Source: Chthonomonadaceae bacterium
Lineage (GTDB): Bacteria > Armatimonadota > Chthonomonadetes > Chthonomonadales > Chthonomonadaceae
Direction: 5' to 3'
Assembly (NCBI GenBank): GCA_025355115.1
Contig: JANXLO010000700.1
Span: 1 to 12,431 of the forward strand
Length of the DNA stretch: 12,431 bases
Both the position numbers and the translations under genes were made by a program. Positions 1-6,909 of the stretch are shown here, in pieces. The notes under the pieces were generated by a model. That model was not told where the DNA came from. It worked only from the letters and a program-made list of their open reading frames with translations, and made no database searches. Position 1 is the first letter of the stretch; each line of letters opens with the position of its first letter.

Positions 1-1
1 T

Positions 2-916
2 GACACACTACGGGTGAGACTGCGCCCGCCGATTGATATACAGAGCAATCGACTCTACGAGGTTTGGGACGACGATCGGCATCTGATCGCAAAGGAGTTC
101 ATGAAGCCCGAAGAATGGGAAGACGCGCCTCCCCGAGAATATCAGGCTCTGCAACTTCTCTCTTCCTTTGATATCGCACCGGTTCCGGTCTACTGCTCTC
201 CCGATGCCGGGCCGGTCGTACTCTATGAGTTCATGGAAGGCCAGATGTGGGATAGGAGATGCCCTACCGCAGACGAGTTGGCCCAGTAGGGAGAGCTCTG
301 GCTTAGGATGAACAGTGTGCAGACAGGCGGAGTTTGGCTTTCACGCGGCTTTCAGCGTCCCTGGCCGGAAGTAGAGGCTCGATTTCAAAGCGCATTCCAG
401 GCGTATGCAGACTGGGCGAAGCGGGAATTCCCGAATGGGCTGCAGGGCGTCGAGATGTGCTTCCGTCTTCTAGAGCCATTCCGTACCGCGACGCAACGGC
501 TGGCAGCCTATGATTTCCCGCTATGCTTCTGTCGAGCAGATACCCGCTTCACCAATGTCATACAGCGGCCGGATGGGCGATTAGGCATGATCGATTGGGA
601 GGATAGTGGCCTGCGCGATCCTGCGCGCGATGTCGCCGAGCTCTTCACGCACCCCAATCAAGAAGACCTGGTTTGCAGGAGCGACTGGCAGGCATTTCTA
701 AGTCCATATCTCGCAGCCCATCGACAGCGTGATCCGACCCTCCAAGAAAGAGCTCACCTTTATGGGTCCGTTTTCCCGCTCTTCTGGCTGTCGACTTGCT
801 TGAAGATCGGCGCCGAGAGCGCAAAGGCAAATGCAGGAGGGCTTGCCACGTGGCAAATCAACGGGATGTCCGCGAACATGAGACTGCAACGCTACCTTGC
901 TCGCGCGCTCGACTGA
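2..916 (+). pseudogene. Aminoglycoside/choline-kinase-type phosphotransferase, 5'-partial, interrupted by in-frame TAG
   Basis: Two open segments (14-289 and 308-916) are in the same frame and are separated only by a TAG at 287-289 and six sense codons that continue the fold (GELWLR), so they are one gene with a nonsense mutation. The frame is open to the left window edge and the kinase N-lobe seems to start late, so the true start is probably upstream of the window. Numbering from the GTG at 14, the second half carries the APH hallmarks: a catalytic-loop sequence CRADTRFTN around residues 174-181 (Asp176, Asn181) and a metal-binding segment MIDWED near residues 192-197. Family members usually have H-G-D in the loop; here it is R-A-D, so the His is also lost. 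The family phosphorylates small hydroxyl substrates such as aminoglycosides, macrolides or choline; the substrate here is unknown. The stop plus the altered loop suggest decay. A sequencing error at one base is the main alternative. Confidence 0.75.
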
Positions 917-978
917 CCTGATTCCAACTTCGAGAGCCTGCTGCCGAAACTCGCAACCACTCACTTTTTTCCGGAAGG

Positions 979-2253
979 ATGTCCTTCGATTTGAAAAACG
1001 ATTTTCTGCGAGATAGCACTTTCAACGTTTCTATCTCAGGCCGATGCCGAAAGCCTCTTGCCCCTCTCAACGCGGTAATATTGATGGGAGGCATGACGAT
1101 TTGTTCGACGACATTGGCGGCTTGTGCCGACATCAAGGGGAATACTGTGCCATTGGCCAAAACCGCGATACACCAGAAAAATGGACAATCGGACGTCCAG
1201 CCGCTCAAGAGCGCTTTCAAAGCCAAGTTTCTCCTGGGTACAGCGCTGAACTATCCTGCCCCGCAAGGCAAAGCTCCGTTGGACGTGGACATCGCCACGA
1301 GCCACTTCAGCGCCTTCACGCCTGCGAACAGCATGAAGCCAGATGCACTTCAGCGTGTCGAAGGCAAGTTTACGTTTGCGGACGGTGACCGGCTTGTGGA
1401 GATCGCCGAGAAGTGCGGTGCTACTCCCATCGGCCATGTGCTGGTCTGGCATGAACAGACGCCTGCCTGGTTCTTTCAAGGGCCCGATGGCCTGCCGGTG
1501 AGTCGTGATCTGGCGCTTGCCCGAATGCGCAAGCATATTGCCACTGTAGTGGGCCACTACAAGGGGCGCGTCAAGCAGTGGGACGTCGTGAACGAAGCCG
1601 TTAGCGATACCCCAGGGGAAACGTTGCGGCAGACTCCGTGGCTAAAGGCCATCGGCCTGGACTACATCGCGGAGGCGTTTCGCGCCGCCCACGAAGCGGA
1701 TCCTGATGCGATCCTCATCTATAACGATTACAACATAGAACTCGCCTATAAACGCCCCAAGGCGCTGCAGCTCCTCAAATCTCTTCTAGATCAAAAGGTT
1801 CCTATTAATGCGGTTGGCATTCAGTGCCACTGGCGGCTGGATAGTCCTGATATTGCTGAGGTCGAACAGTCGATCGAACAATATGCCGCTATTGGCCTGA
1901 AGGTAATGATCACGGAGATGGACATCGGTGTGCTGCCGACGAAGTATCAGGGCGCTGACATCTCGAAAACGGAGACGATGACTCCCGAGCAACAGGCGGT
2001 CATGAATCCCTATGCGGCTGGCCTACCAGATGCGGTCGCACGTACGCATGCCACGCGCTATAGGCAAGCCTTCGAGATGTTTCTGCGGCACAAGGATGTC
2101 ATTGGCCGCGTCACACTATGGGGCACTCACGATAGCGACTCCTGGCTTAACAACTTTCCGGTGCGTGGACGCACGGACTATCCCCTGCTATTCGACCGCC
2201 AGGGGCTGCCTAAGCCTGCGTTCTTCGCCGTACAGCGGGCTGCAACGCCGTGA
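979..2253 (+). CDS. GH10 endo-1,4-beta-xylanase, probable lipoprotein
   Basis: This is a glycoside hydrolase family 10 enzyme that cleaves internal beta-1,4 xylose linkages by a retaining mechanism. The 424-residue product has a basic stretch (RCRK, 22-25), a hydrophobic run to about residue 48 and a lipobox LAAC ending at Cys49 with Ala at +2, so it is probably exported and lipid-anchored. The catalytic domain covers about residues 82-420. Visible motifs are N-S-M-K (117-120), VWHEQTPAWF (156-165), the acid/base region WDVVNEA with Glu206, and the nucleophile strand ITEMD with Glu313. The C-terminal WGTHDSDSWL (381-390) is also typical of GH10. There is no carbohydrate-binding module. The ATG at 979 follows GGAAGG with almost no spacing, so the N-terminus is uncertain; the next in-frame ATG (1084) would leave too short a signal sequence. 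It stands alone, 62 bp after the broken kinase. Confidence 0.93.
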   Translation: MSFDLKNDFLRDSTFNVSISGRCRKPLAPLNAVILMGGMTICSTTLAACADIKGNTVPLAKTAIHQKNGQSDVQPLKSAFKAKFLLGTALNYPAPQGKAPLDVDIATSHFSAFTPANSMKPDALQRVEGKFTFADGDRLVEIAEKCGATPIGHVLVWHEQTPAWFFQGPDGLPVSRDLALARMRKHIATVVGHYKGRVKQWDVVNEAVSDTPGETLRQTPWLKAIGLDYIAEAFRAAHEADPDAILIYNDYNIELAYKRPKALQLLKSLLDQKVPINAVGIQCHWRLDSPDIAEVEQSIEQYAAIGLKVMITEMDIGVLPTKYQGADISKTETMTPEQQAVMNPYAAGLPDAVARTHATRYRQAFEMFLRHKDVIGRVTLWGTHDSDSWLNNFPVRGRTDYPLLFDRQGLPKPAFFAVQRAATP

Positions 2254-2301
2254 GCCGCAGTTAAGTGAGAGTGCTTACAATCGAGACTAGCCCTCGCATA
2301 A

Positions 2302-2333
2302 CAGACAATCTAATGGCGTTACAAAATTGTCTG
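2302..2333. repeat. 8-bp perfect inverted repeat CAGACAAT / ATTGTCTG
   Basis: The two arms (2302-2309 and 2326-2333) are perfect inverted copies separated by 16 nt. There is no T-run, so it is not an intrinsic terminator of the usual kind. It could be an operator or a weak 3' hairpin for the xylanase transcript, which ends 48 bp upstream. An 8-bp repeat can occur by chance. Confidence 0.35.
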
Positions 2334-2565
2334 AATGCCCTCAGAGCATTGACTTTACGCAGGCAATGCCAATGTTGACGGCCTGAGAGCAAAGTCCATC
2401 GCCTGCTCGATCGTCATCGCTGTTCCCATTGCTCACGCCACTGCAAACGCCTCCTCACCTACAGCCAGGCGAGCCGTTGCCAGATCGCTATTGAGGGAGA
2501 GACTCTGAACAGATCAACCGTGGTGCGGAAAGTCTCTTTTCTTGGCTCACTCCCTATCGGATCTC

Positions 2566-2571
2566 AGGAGG
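2566..2571 (+). promoter_or_regulatory. Shine-Dalgarno AGGAGG that decides the HAD start
   Basis: A perfect AGGAGG lies 6 nt before the ATG at 2578. This favours that ATG over the in-frame TTG at 2542, which would add 12 residues not needed by the HAD fold. Confidence 0.8.
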
Positions 2572-2577
2572 AACCTC

Positions 2578-3270
2578 ATGATTCATCGGCCCGTCGCCAT
2601 TGCCTTCGATGTCATCGAAACGCTCTTCTCATTGGAGACGCTGCGGCCTCGTCTACAGGCCCTCGGCCTGCCGGGCCAATCGCTGGAGCTCTGGTTTGCC
2701 GAGATGCTACGCGACGCATTCGCCCTTACGGCGACCGACAGTTACAAGACGTTTAAAGAAGTCGCCTCGGGCACGCTCTCCGTGATGCTGTCCGATAGAG
2801 GGCTCTCGGTCAGTGCGTCTCGTGTCGAGCACATGCTTAAAGGCTTCGCGGAGCTGTCCCAGCATCAGGATGTGCTGCCAGCATTCGCACGCCTGCACGA
2901 TCACGGCATCCGCATCGCCACGCTCACCAATGGCAGCGCCGATACCACGAGAACTCTTCTGGAAAAAGCAGGGCTGATCGGCTATGTGGAGTATATAATT
3001 TCCATCGAGGAGATCAGAGTCTGGAAGCCTCGCAAGCAGGTCTATCTGCATGCCGCCCACGTTCTACACGTCAAGCCGCAGGAGTTGGCGCTAGTGGCAG
3101 CACATGCCTGGGACTGCCATGGGGCCAAGCAAGCGGGGCTAGCCACGGGCTGGGTGCAACGGGGAGGGACTCGTTTTCAGCCTGTCATGTCGTCGCCGAA
3201 TGTTAGCGGCAAGACGTTGCTGGAGGTCTGTGACGGTTTGTTCGGTCTTACTGCCAAGGGCCTATCCTAA
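2578..3270 (+). CDS. HAD-superfamily hydrolase, type II haloacid dehalogenase-like
   Basis: The 230-residue product has the HAD motifs in order: motif I FDVIETLF with nucleophile Asp11, motif II TLTNGS (Thr117-Asn118), Lys150 in WKPRKQVY, and motif III/IV region VAAHAWDCHGAKQAG with Asp179. Length and motif spacing match (S)-2-haloacid dehalogenases, which hydrolyse 2-haloalkanoates to 2-hydroxyalkanoates through an aspartyl ester. An alpha-helical cap lies at about residues 15-95, with LWFAEMLRDAFAL (38-50) typical of a common subgroup. Whether it acts on haloacids or on a phosphate ester is not settled by sequence. It is cytoplasmic, with no signal peptide. It is separated by 107 bp from the selenoprotein gene, so membership of that operon is possible but not shown. 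Confidence 0.85.
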   Translation: MIHRPVAIAFDVIETLFSLETLRPRLQALGLPGQSLELWFAEMLRDAFALTATDSYKTFKEVASGTLSVMLSDRGLSVSASRVEHMLKGFAELSQHQDVLPAFARLHDHGIRIATLTNGSADTTRTLLEKAGLIGYVEYIISIEEIRVWKPRKQVYLHAAHVLHVKPQELALVAAHAWDCHGAKQAGLATGWVQRGGTRFQPVMSSPNVSGKTLLEVCDGLFGLTAKGLS

Positions 3271-3276
3271 TAGGCT
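3260..3276. repeat. Short element GCCTATCCTAATAGGCT, near-copy at 12357-12374
   Basis: This near-palindrome (GCCTAT/ATAGGC arms, CCTA loop) overlaps the stop codon of the HAD gene. A very similar stretch, differing by one substitution and one inserted T, lies near the right end of the window. It may be a small dispersed repeat or resemble an IS terminus, or it may be coincidence. No transposase is adjacent to either copy. Confidence 0.25.
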
Positions 3277-3377
3277 CCGAGTTCCATCAGGCGTTCCACC
3301 GCGTAAAAATTCATTTCTGCGTCCTGAGTCGTCTCTCTGCTTTTCATGTATGGTGAACGCTGAGTTTCCGAGAGGGA

Positions 3378-3950
3378 ATGAAATTGCAAATCGGAGAATA
3401 TGCCCCAAATTTCACTGTCACATCTCTTGATGGCGAACGAATTACGCTGGCGGAATTGCTTCCCGAAAGTGCCGCCGTTCTGCTGGTCTTCCTCCGCCAT
3501 CTCGGTTGACTGCCGTGCCGGGAGCACGTCGCGCAGTTGCGCGATCATCACGATCAACTGGAAGCACTCGGAGCGCGAGTGTATCTCCTTAGCTTTGGCC
3601 TCGAGTGGCAGGCAAAACGCTGGCTCGAAGAGACGCAAGCCCCATTCCCATTGCTGCTGGACTCGGATAGGACCGCGTATCGCGCATATGACTTGGAGCG
3701 CTCTGCGGCAAAATCATGGAGCCCAAAAATGCTTTTGCACTACTTCCGTCTAATCCTGAAAGGCGGCAAGCTACGGCCCATTCAGGGGGATCCCAGCCAG
3801 TTGGGAGGCGACTTCATCGTGGACAACGAGGGAATCGTGCGCTTCTCACGTCCCAGCGAGGATCCGGCAGATCGCCCCTCCGTCGAAGCGCTGTTGCGAG
3901 CGCTGAAATCCATCGAAGAGACAAAGCGGGAGGATCGGCACACGACATGA
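3378..3950 (+). CDS. SelU/PRXL2-like (AhpC-TSA_2) thioredoxin-fold selenoprotein, TGA read as Sec44
   Basis: From the ATG at 3378 the frame runs to 3950 with one internal TGA at 3507-3509. Both sides form one 190-residue thioredoxin-fold protein: beta strand and loop IGEYAPNFTVTSLDGE (5-20), strand VLLVFLRHLG (34-43), then [TGA]-L-P-C-R-E-H, then helix and strands including VYLLSFGLEWQAKRWLEET and a GGDFIVDNEGIVRFS hairpin near 148-162. In peroxiredoxin-like PRXL2/SelU relatives the active site is G-C-x-x-C-R-E, and some carry Sec at the first Cys. The TGA falls exactly there, giving U44-x-x-C47. A SECIS-like hairpin follows. The likely role is a thiol/selenol oxidoreductase or peroxide-reducing enzyme in the cytoplasm. 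In frame, a stop at 3354 limits the start to this ATG or a nearby CTG; the SD (GAGAGGG) is poorly spaced. Its stop overlaps the next start (ATGA), implying coupled expression. A loss-of-function mutation is the alternative, but the intact remainder argues against it. Confidence 0.85.
3507..3509 (+). other. In-frame TGA, predicted selenocysteine codon
   Basis: It sits at the first position of a U-x-x-C redox motif, where homologues have Cys. Reading resumes in the same frame with a conserved C-R-E and no loss of fold. The rest of the Sec machinery (selA, selB, selC, selD) is not in this window, so this remains a prediction. Confidence 0.8.
3529..3544 (+). promoter_or_regulatory. Candidate bacterial SECIS hairpin
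   Basis: TCGCGC (3529-3534) pairs perfectly with GCGCGA (3539-3544) around the tetraloop AGTT; a G-T wobble (3528/3545) can extend it. The loop begins 25 nt after the TGA. Known bacterial SECIS elements are coding-region hairpins whose apical loop lies roughly 16-37 nt downstream of the UGA, with a G in the first two loop positions, often followed by U. This one fits each point. A second 5-bp hairpin (CGTGC/GCACG, 3514-3528) directly abuts it and could stack on it. Confidence 0.65.
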
Positions 3951-5383
3951 CAGCCCCCTACGATCTCATCGTCATCGGCGCAGGCTCCGGCGGGCTGACC
4001 GCTGCAAAGTTTGCCGCCGTCCTAGGCGCTAGGGTCGCGCTGATCGAAAAGCATCGCGTCGGCGGCGACTGCACTTGGACAGGATGCGTCCCTAGCAAGG
4101 CTTTGCTCAAGGTGGCTAGAGTTGCTCATGAGGCGCGGGCCGCCTCTCATTTTGGCGTTTTCGCCTCGCCAGTCGTCGATATGCCGCAAGTACGCGCTTA
4201 TGTTCAGGAGGCCATCGCCAAAGTTTACCGACTGGAGACCCCGGAAGTACTGGAGCGTGAAGGCATCGAAGTCTTGTTGGGCGAGGCACGTTTCCTCGAC
4301 CCTGCGACGATCCAAGTGGGAGAGAGAACACTCGCTGGCAAAAATTTTCTCCTGACCACCGGCGCGCATCCAATACTCCCCAATTTGCCCGGGCTTGGAG
4401 AGGTGCCTTTCCTCACCTACGAAACTCTCTTCGAGAACGACCGTTTGCCGCACCGTTTGCTCGTTCTCGGCGCGGGTCCTGTCGGGCTGGAGATGGCACA
4501 GGCGTACCAGAGACTTGGCGCGCAGGTGACCGTCATCGGGGAGACCCTGCTTCCGAAGGACGAGCCGGAGGCGAGGGCAGCCCTGCTAAGCGTGTTGGAG
4601 CGGGAAGGAGTGCACTTCATTCTTGGACGAACCGCGAAGGTGTCTTGCGCCGCCGGGATCATCACGGCGCAGGTCGGGGATCAAAGGATCGAAGGCGACA
4701 TGCTGCTTTTGGCGGCAGGGCGCGCACCCAATGTGGCTGGCCTCGACCTGGAGAAGGCCGGAGTTGCTTACAGTCCCAAGGGCATCTCCGTCAACGAGCG
4801 GCTTCAAACCAGCGCAAAGCATATCTACGCCGCTGGAGACTGTGCGGGCGGATACCAGTTCACCCACTTCGCAGGCTGGCAGGCGTTTCAGGCGGCGCGG
4901 AATGCGCTTCTCGTGGGCAGCGCACGGGGCTTCTCCGAGATAGTTCCCTGGTGCACCTTCACCGATCCAGAGGTTGCCCACGTCGGCTTGACGGAGACCG
5001 AGGCGCGGGCCAAACATGGGGACGCAGTGAAAATCCTGCATCGCGACGCCACTCAAATCGATCGCGCCGTGTGTGAAAACGACATGGACGGCTTCATCAA
5101 GATTGTGCATCTTGCTGATGGTCACGTTCTCGGGGCGACCATCGTGGCCGCCAGGGCTGGCGAGACGATCACTGAACTCGCGCTCGCCATGCAGCATAAT
5201 CTCAGATTGGGCGACCTCGCCGCCACGATTCATGCCTACCCAACCTATTCCAGCGCGATCCAAATCATGGCGTCGGAAGAGGCTATCCGTGAGGCTTTTT
5301 CCGGATTGGGAGGCAAATTCCTTAAGACGCTGTCCGGCCTGCCGCACGCCGCACACCATTCCAACGAACAGGAGATCTCATGA
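3947..5383 (+). CDS. FAD-dependent pyridine-nucleotide disulfide oxidoreductase, mercuric-reductase-like
   Basis: This is a class I flavoprotein disulfide reductase of 478 residues. Visible are the FAD dinucleotide motif GAGSGG (11-16), the redox disulfide CTWTGC (Cys42, Cys47), the NAD(P)H motif GAGPVG (175-180), the second FAD motif YAAGDCAGG (294-302) and the dimerisation-domain active-site segment HAYPTYSS (429-436). Lipoamide dehydrogenases have HxHPTxxE; here the base-paired Glu position is Ser436. There is no N-terminal metal-binding domain and no C-terminal Cys pair, so it is not a standard mercuric reductase. It probably moves electrons from NAD(P)H to a disulfide or selenenylsulfide partner, plausibly the upstream Sec protein (inference). 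The ATG overlaps the upstream stop (ATGA), with GGGAGG 13 nt before. The frame stays open upstream to 3716, but that part lies over the selenoprotein and is not needed. Confidence 0.92.
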   Translation: MTAPYDLIVIGAGSGGLTAAKFAAVLGARVALIEKHRVGGDCTWTGCVPSKALLKVARVAHEARAASHFGVFASPVVDMPQVRAYVQEAIAKVYRLETPEVLEREGIEVLLGEARFLDPATIQVGERTLAGKNFLLTTGAHPILPNLPGLGEVPFLTYETLFENDRLPHRLLVLGAGPVGLEMAQAYQRLGAQVTVIGETLLPKDEPEARAALLSVLEREGVHFILGRTAKVSCAAGIITAQVGDQRIEGDMLLLAAGRAPNVAGLDLEKAGVAYSPKGISVNERLQTSAKHIYAAGDCAGGYQFTHFAGWQAFQAARNALLVGSARGFSEIVPWCTFTDPEVAHVGLTETEARAKHGDAVKILHRDATQIDRAVCENDMDGFIKIVHLADGHVLGATIVAARAGETITELALAMQHNLRLGDLAATIHAYPTYSSAIQIMASEEAIREAFSGLGGKFLKTLSGLPHAAHHSNEQEIS

Positions 5384-6909
5384 GCACTGCCAACTCTTCG
5401 ACTGTGCCTCTTTCCGCCGCCCCTGCAAAAAGGGATGCCGACTACGTTTTTTATGAGCTGACCCGCAGCATCTGCCCCGACTGCCGCCGAACGATCGATG
5501 CCCACGTGCTGCTTCGCGACAACAAAGTTTATATGCGCAAACGCTGTCCGGAGCATGGGGTCTTCGAATCGCTGGTCTATGGGGATGCTCAGGCGTATGT
5601 GAGCGCATCCAAGTTCAACAAGCCGGGCACAATTCCGCTCGCTTTCTCTACCGAAATTCGCGAGGGCTGTCCCCACGACTGTGGCCTCTGTCCGGATCAT
5701 CAACAGCACGTCTGCCTTGGCATCATCGAAGTCAACAGCGCCTGCAACATGGACTGTCCGCTCTGCTTCGCCAACGCGGGCCACGGCTTCAGCCTGACGC
5801 TCGCGGAGGTCGAGGAGATACTGGATCATTTGGTCGAGACGGAGGGGAGCCCGGAGATCGTGCAGTTCTCAGGCGGCGAGCCCTCCATCCATCCCGAGAT
5901 CGTGCCTATGCTCCGTGCGGCGCGGCGGCGCAATATCCGCTCCGTCATGCTCAATACCAACGGCAAGCGAATAGCCACCGACGATGCGTTCGTCGCGGCG
6001 CTTGCCGAGCTGAAGATCAGCCTCTATTTTCAGTTCGACGGGTTCGAGGAGCGTACGTACCAGATCATTCGTGGCGAGCCAGGGATACTGCCGGAGAAGC
6101 TCCGTGCCCTGGATCGCCTTGCGGACGCGGGATGCAACGTCGTTCTCGTACCGGCGATCGAGCGTGAGGTGAACCTTCATGAGGTGGGCGCCATCGTCAG
6201 GTTTGGCATCGAGCATCCCGCCGTGCGCGGCATCAACTTTCAGCCGGCGTTTCACTCCGGACGACACTCCGCGCACGACCCCATGCAGCGCGTCACGATC
6301 CCAGACATCCTGCAGGCGATGGAGGCACAAACGGAAGACTTATTTCGCGTGAGTGATTTCGTGCCTGTGCCTTGCTGCTTCCCAACCTGCAACTCAGTCA
6401 CCTATGCGTATGTGGACGAGGGTCAAGTGACGCCCATCCCGCGTCTTTTAAACGTAGACGACTACCTTGACTACATCTCGAACCGAGTGCTGCCAGACAT
6501 CAGCGGCGACATAAAGCGCGCACTGGAAGGGCTCTGGTCCTCCGCAGCCGTTCCCGGATCGGAAAAGGCCACGAAGGAGTTCATGCTTTCGTGCGCCGCA
6601 TGCGACCTGCCGCATGACATGGACCTGAGCTTTCTGGAAAAGAAGATATTCATGATCATGCTTCAGGATTTCATGGACCCATGGACATTCAACCAGAAAA
6701 ATTTGATGAAGTGCTGCAAGGAGATTTTACTGCCGGACGGCAAACAGATCCCATTTTGCGCCTACAACAATGTGGGCTATCGCGAGCAAGCGAAAGCGCA
6801 GTTGGCAGCCCGGACGCGCGCCCGCTCTCAAGCACGAAGAGCCGGCGAAGAGTTTGTTTCGGAGCCTATTAGCTTCGATTTTTCCGGGCCGTTCGATGGA
6901 GGCAAGTGA
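5380..6909 (+). CDS. Radical SAM enzyme, tetraether-synthase (Tes)/COG1964-like
   Basis: The 509-residue product contains the radical SAM motif C122-N-M-D-C126-P-L-C129, the Gly-rich SGGEP (164-168) and a partial TIM barrel to about residue 325. Before it lies a Cys-rich N-terminal module: CPDC (32-35), CPEHG (56-60) and GCPHDCGLCP (96-105), which resembles the rubredoxin-like iron site and extra cluster site of archaeal MJ0619/Tes. The C-terminal part has CC (332-333), C337, C405/C408, C445-C446 and the closing PDG...PFCAYN (452-462), also typical of this family. Tes joins the tails of two archaeal ether lipids by C-C bonds; bacterial homologues have been proposed to make membrane-spanning lipids. 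The substrate here is unknown. The start overlaps the upstream stop (ATGA), and GGAG lies 5 nt before the ATG. It is directly coupled to the following methyltransferase. Cytoplasmic or membrane-associated; no signal peptide. Confidence 0.9.
   Translation: MSTANSSTVPLSAAPAKRDADYVFYELTRSICPDCRRTIDAHVLLRDNKVYMRKRCPEHGVFESLVYGDAQAYVSASKFNKPGTIPLAFSTEIREGCPHDCGLCPDHQQHVCLGIIEVNSACNMDCPLCFANAGHGFSLTLAEVEEILDHLVETEGSPEIVQFSGGEPSIHPEIVPMLRAARRRNIRSVMLNTNGKRIATDDAFVAALAELKISLYFQFDGFEERTYQIIRGEPGILPEKLRALDRLADAGCNVVLVPAIEREVNLHEVGAIVRFGIEHPAVRGINFQPAFHSGRHSAHDPMQRVTIPDILQAMEAQTEDLFRVSDFVPVPCCFPTCNSVTYAYVDEGQVTPIPRLLNVDDYLDYISNRVLPDISGDIKRALEGLWSSAAVPGSEKATKEFMLSCAACDLPHDMDLSFLEKKIFMIMLQDFMDPWTFNQKNLMKCCKEILLPDGKQIPFCAYNNVGYREQAKAQLAARTRARSQARRAGEEFVSEPISFDFSGPFDGGK
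6898..6902 (+). promoter_or_regulatory. Shine-Dalgarno GGAGG for the methyltransferase
   Basis: It lies within the last codons of the radical SAM gene, 6 nt before the ATG at 6909. This selects ATG 6909 rather than the adjacent GTG 6906. Confidence 0.7.

Larger units (their letters stand above)
2254..2577. other. 324-bp intergenic region, no gene recognised
   Basis: I find no convincing reading frame on either strand between the xylanase and the HAD hydrolase. The region holds an 8-bp inverted repeat (2302-2333), a smaller hairpin AATGC/GCATT (2334-2350) and, at its right end, a strong Shine-Dalgarno for the next gene. A promoter for the HAD gene presumably lies here, but I cannot place -35/-10 boxes with confidence. 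Confidence 0.5.

Noticed and set aside
287..289. TAG as a recoded sense codon (pyrrolysine or suppressor)
   Set aside because: The position has no functional importance in the kinase fold, no supporting element is visible, and the catalytic loop is also altered. Decay or a base error is simpler.
3507..3509. TGA as a simple nonsense mutation making the peroxiredoxin-like gene a pseudogene
   Set aside because: The frame is intact on both sides, the TGA is at the catalytic Cys, the second Cys and C-R-E follow correctly, a SECIS-like hairpin is present, and the downstream genes are intact and coupled. It is kept only as the alternative.
3514..3528. The first hairpin (CGTGC/GCACG) as the SECIS element
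   Set aside because: Its loop is only 9 nt from the TGA and reads CGGGA. The following hairpin fits the known distance and loop better.
3716..3946. Upstream extension of the flavoprotein frame
   Set aside because: It lies over the selenoprotein in another frame, shows no family features, and the FAD motif begins correctly from ATG 3947.
4586..5359. Long minus-strand open frame of 257 codons
   Set aside because: It is antisense to the flavoprotein, with low-complexity composition and no recognisable family; long shadow frames are common in GC-rich genes.
3947..5383. True mercuric reductase (merA)
   Set aside because: No N-terminal metal-binding domain, no C-terminal Cys pair, and no other mer genes nearby.
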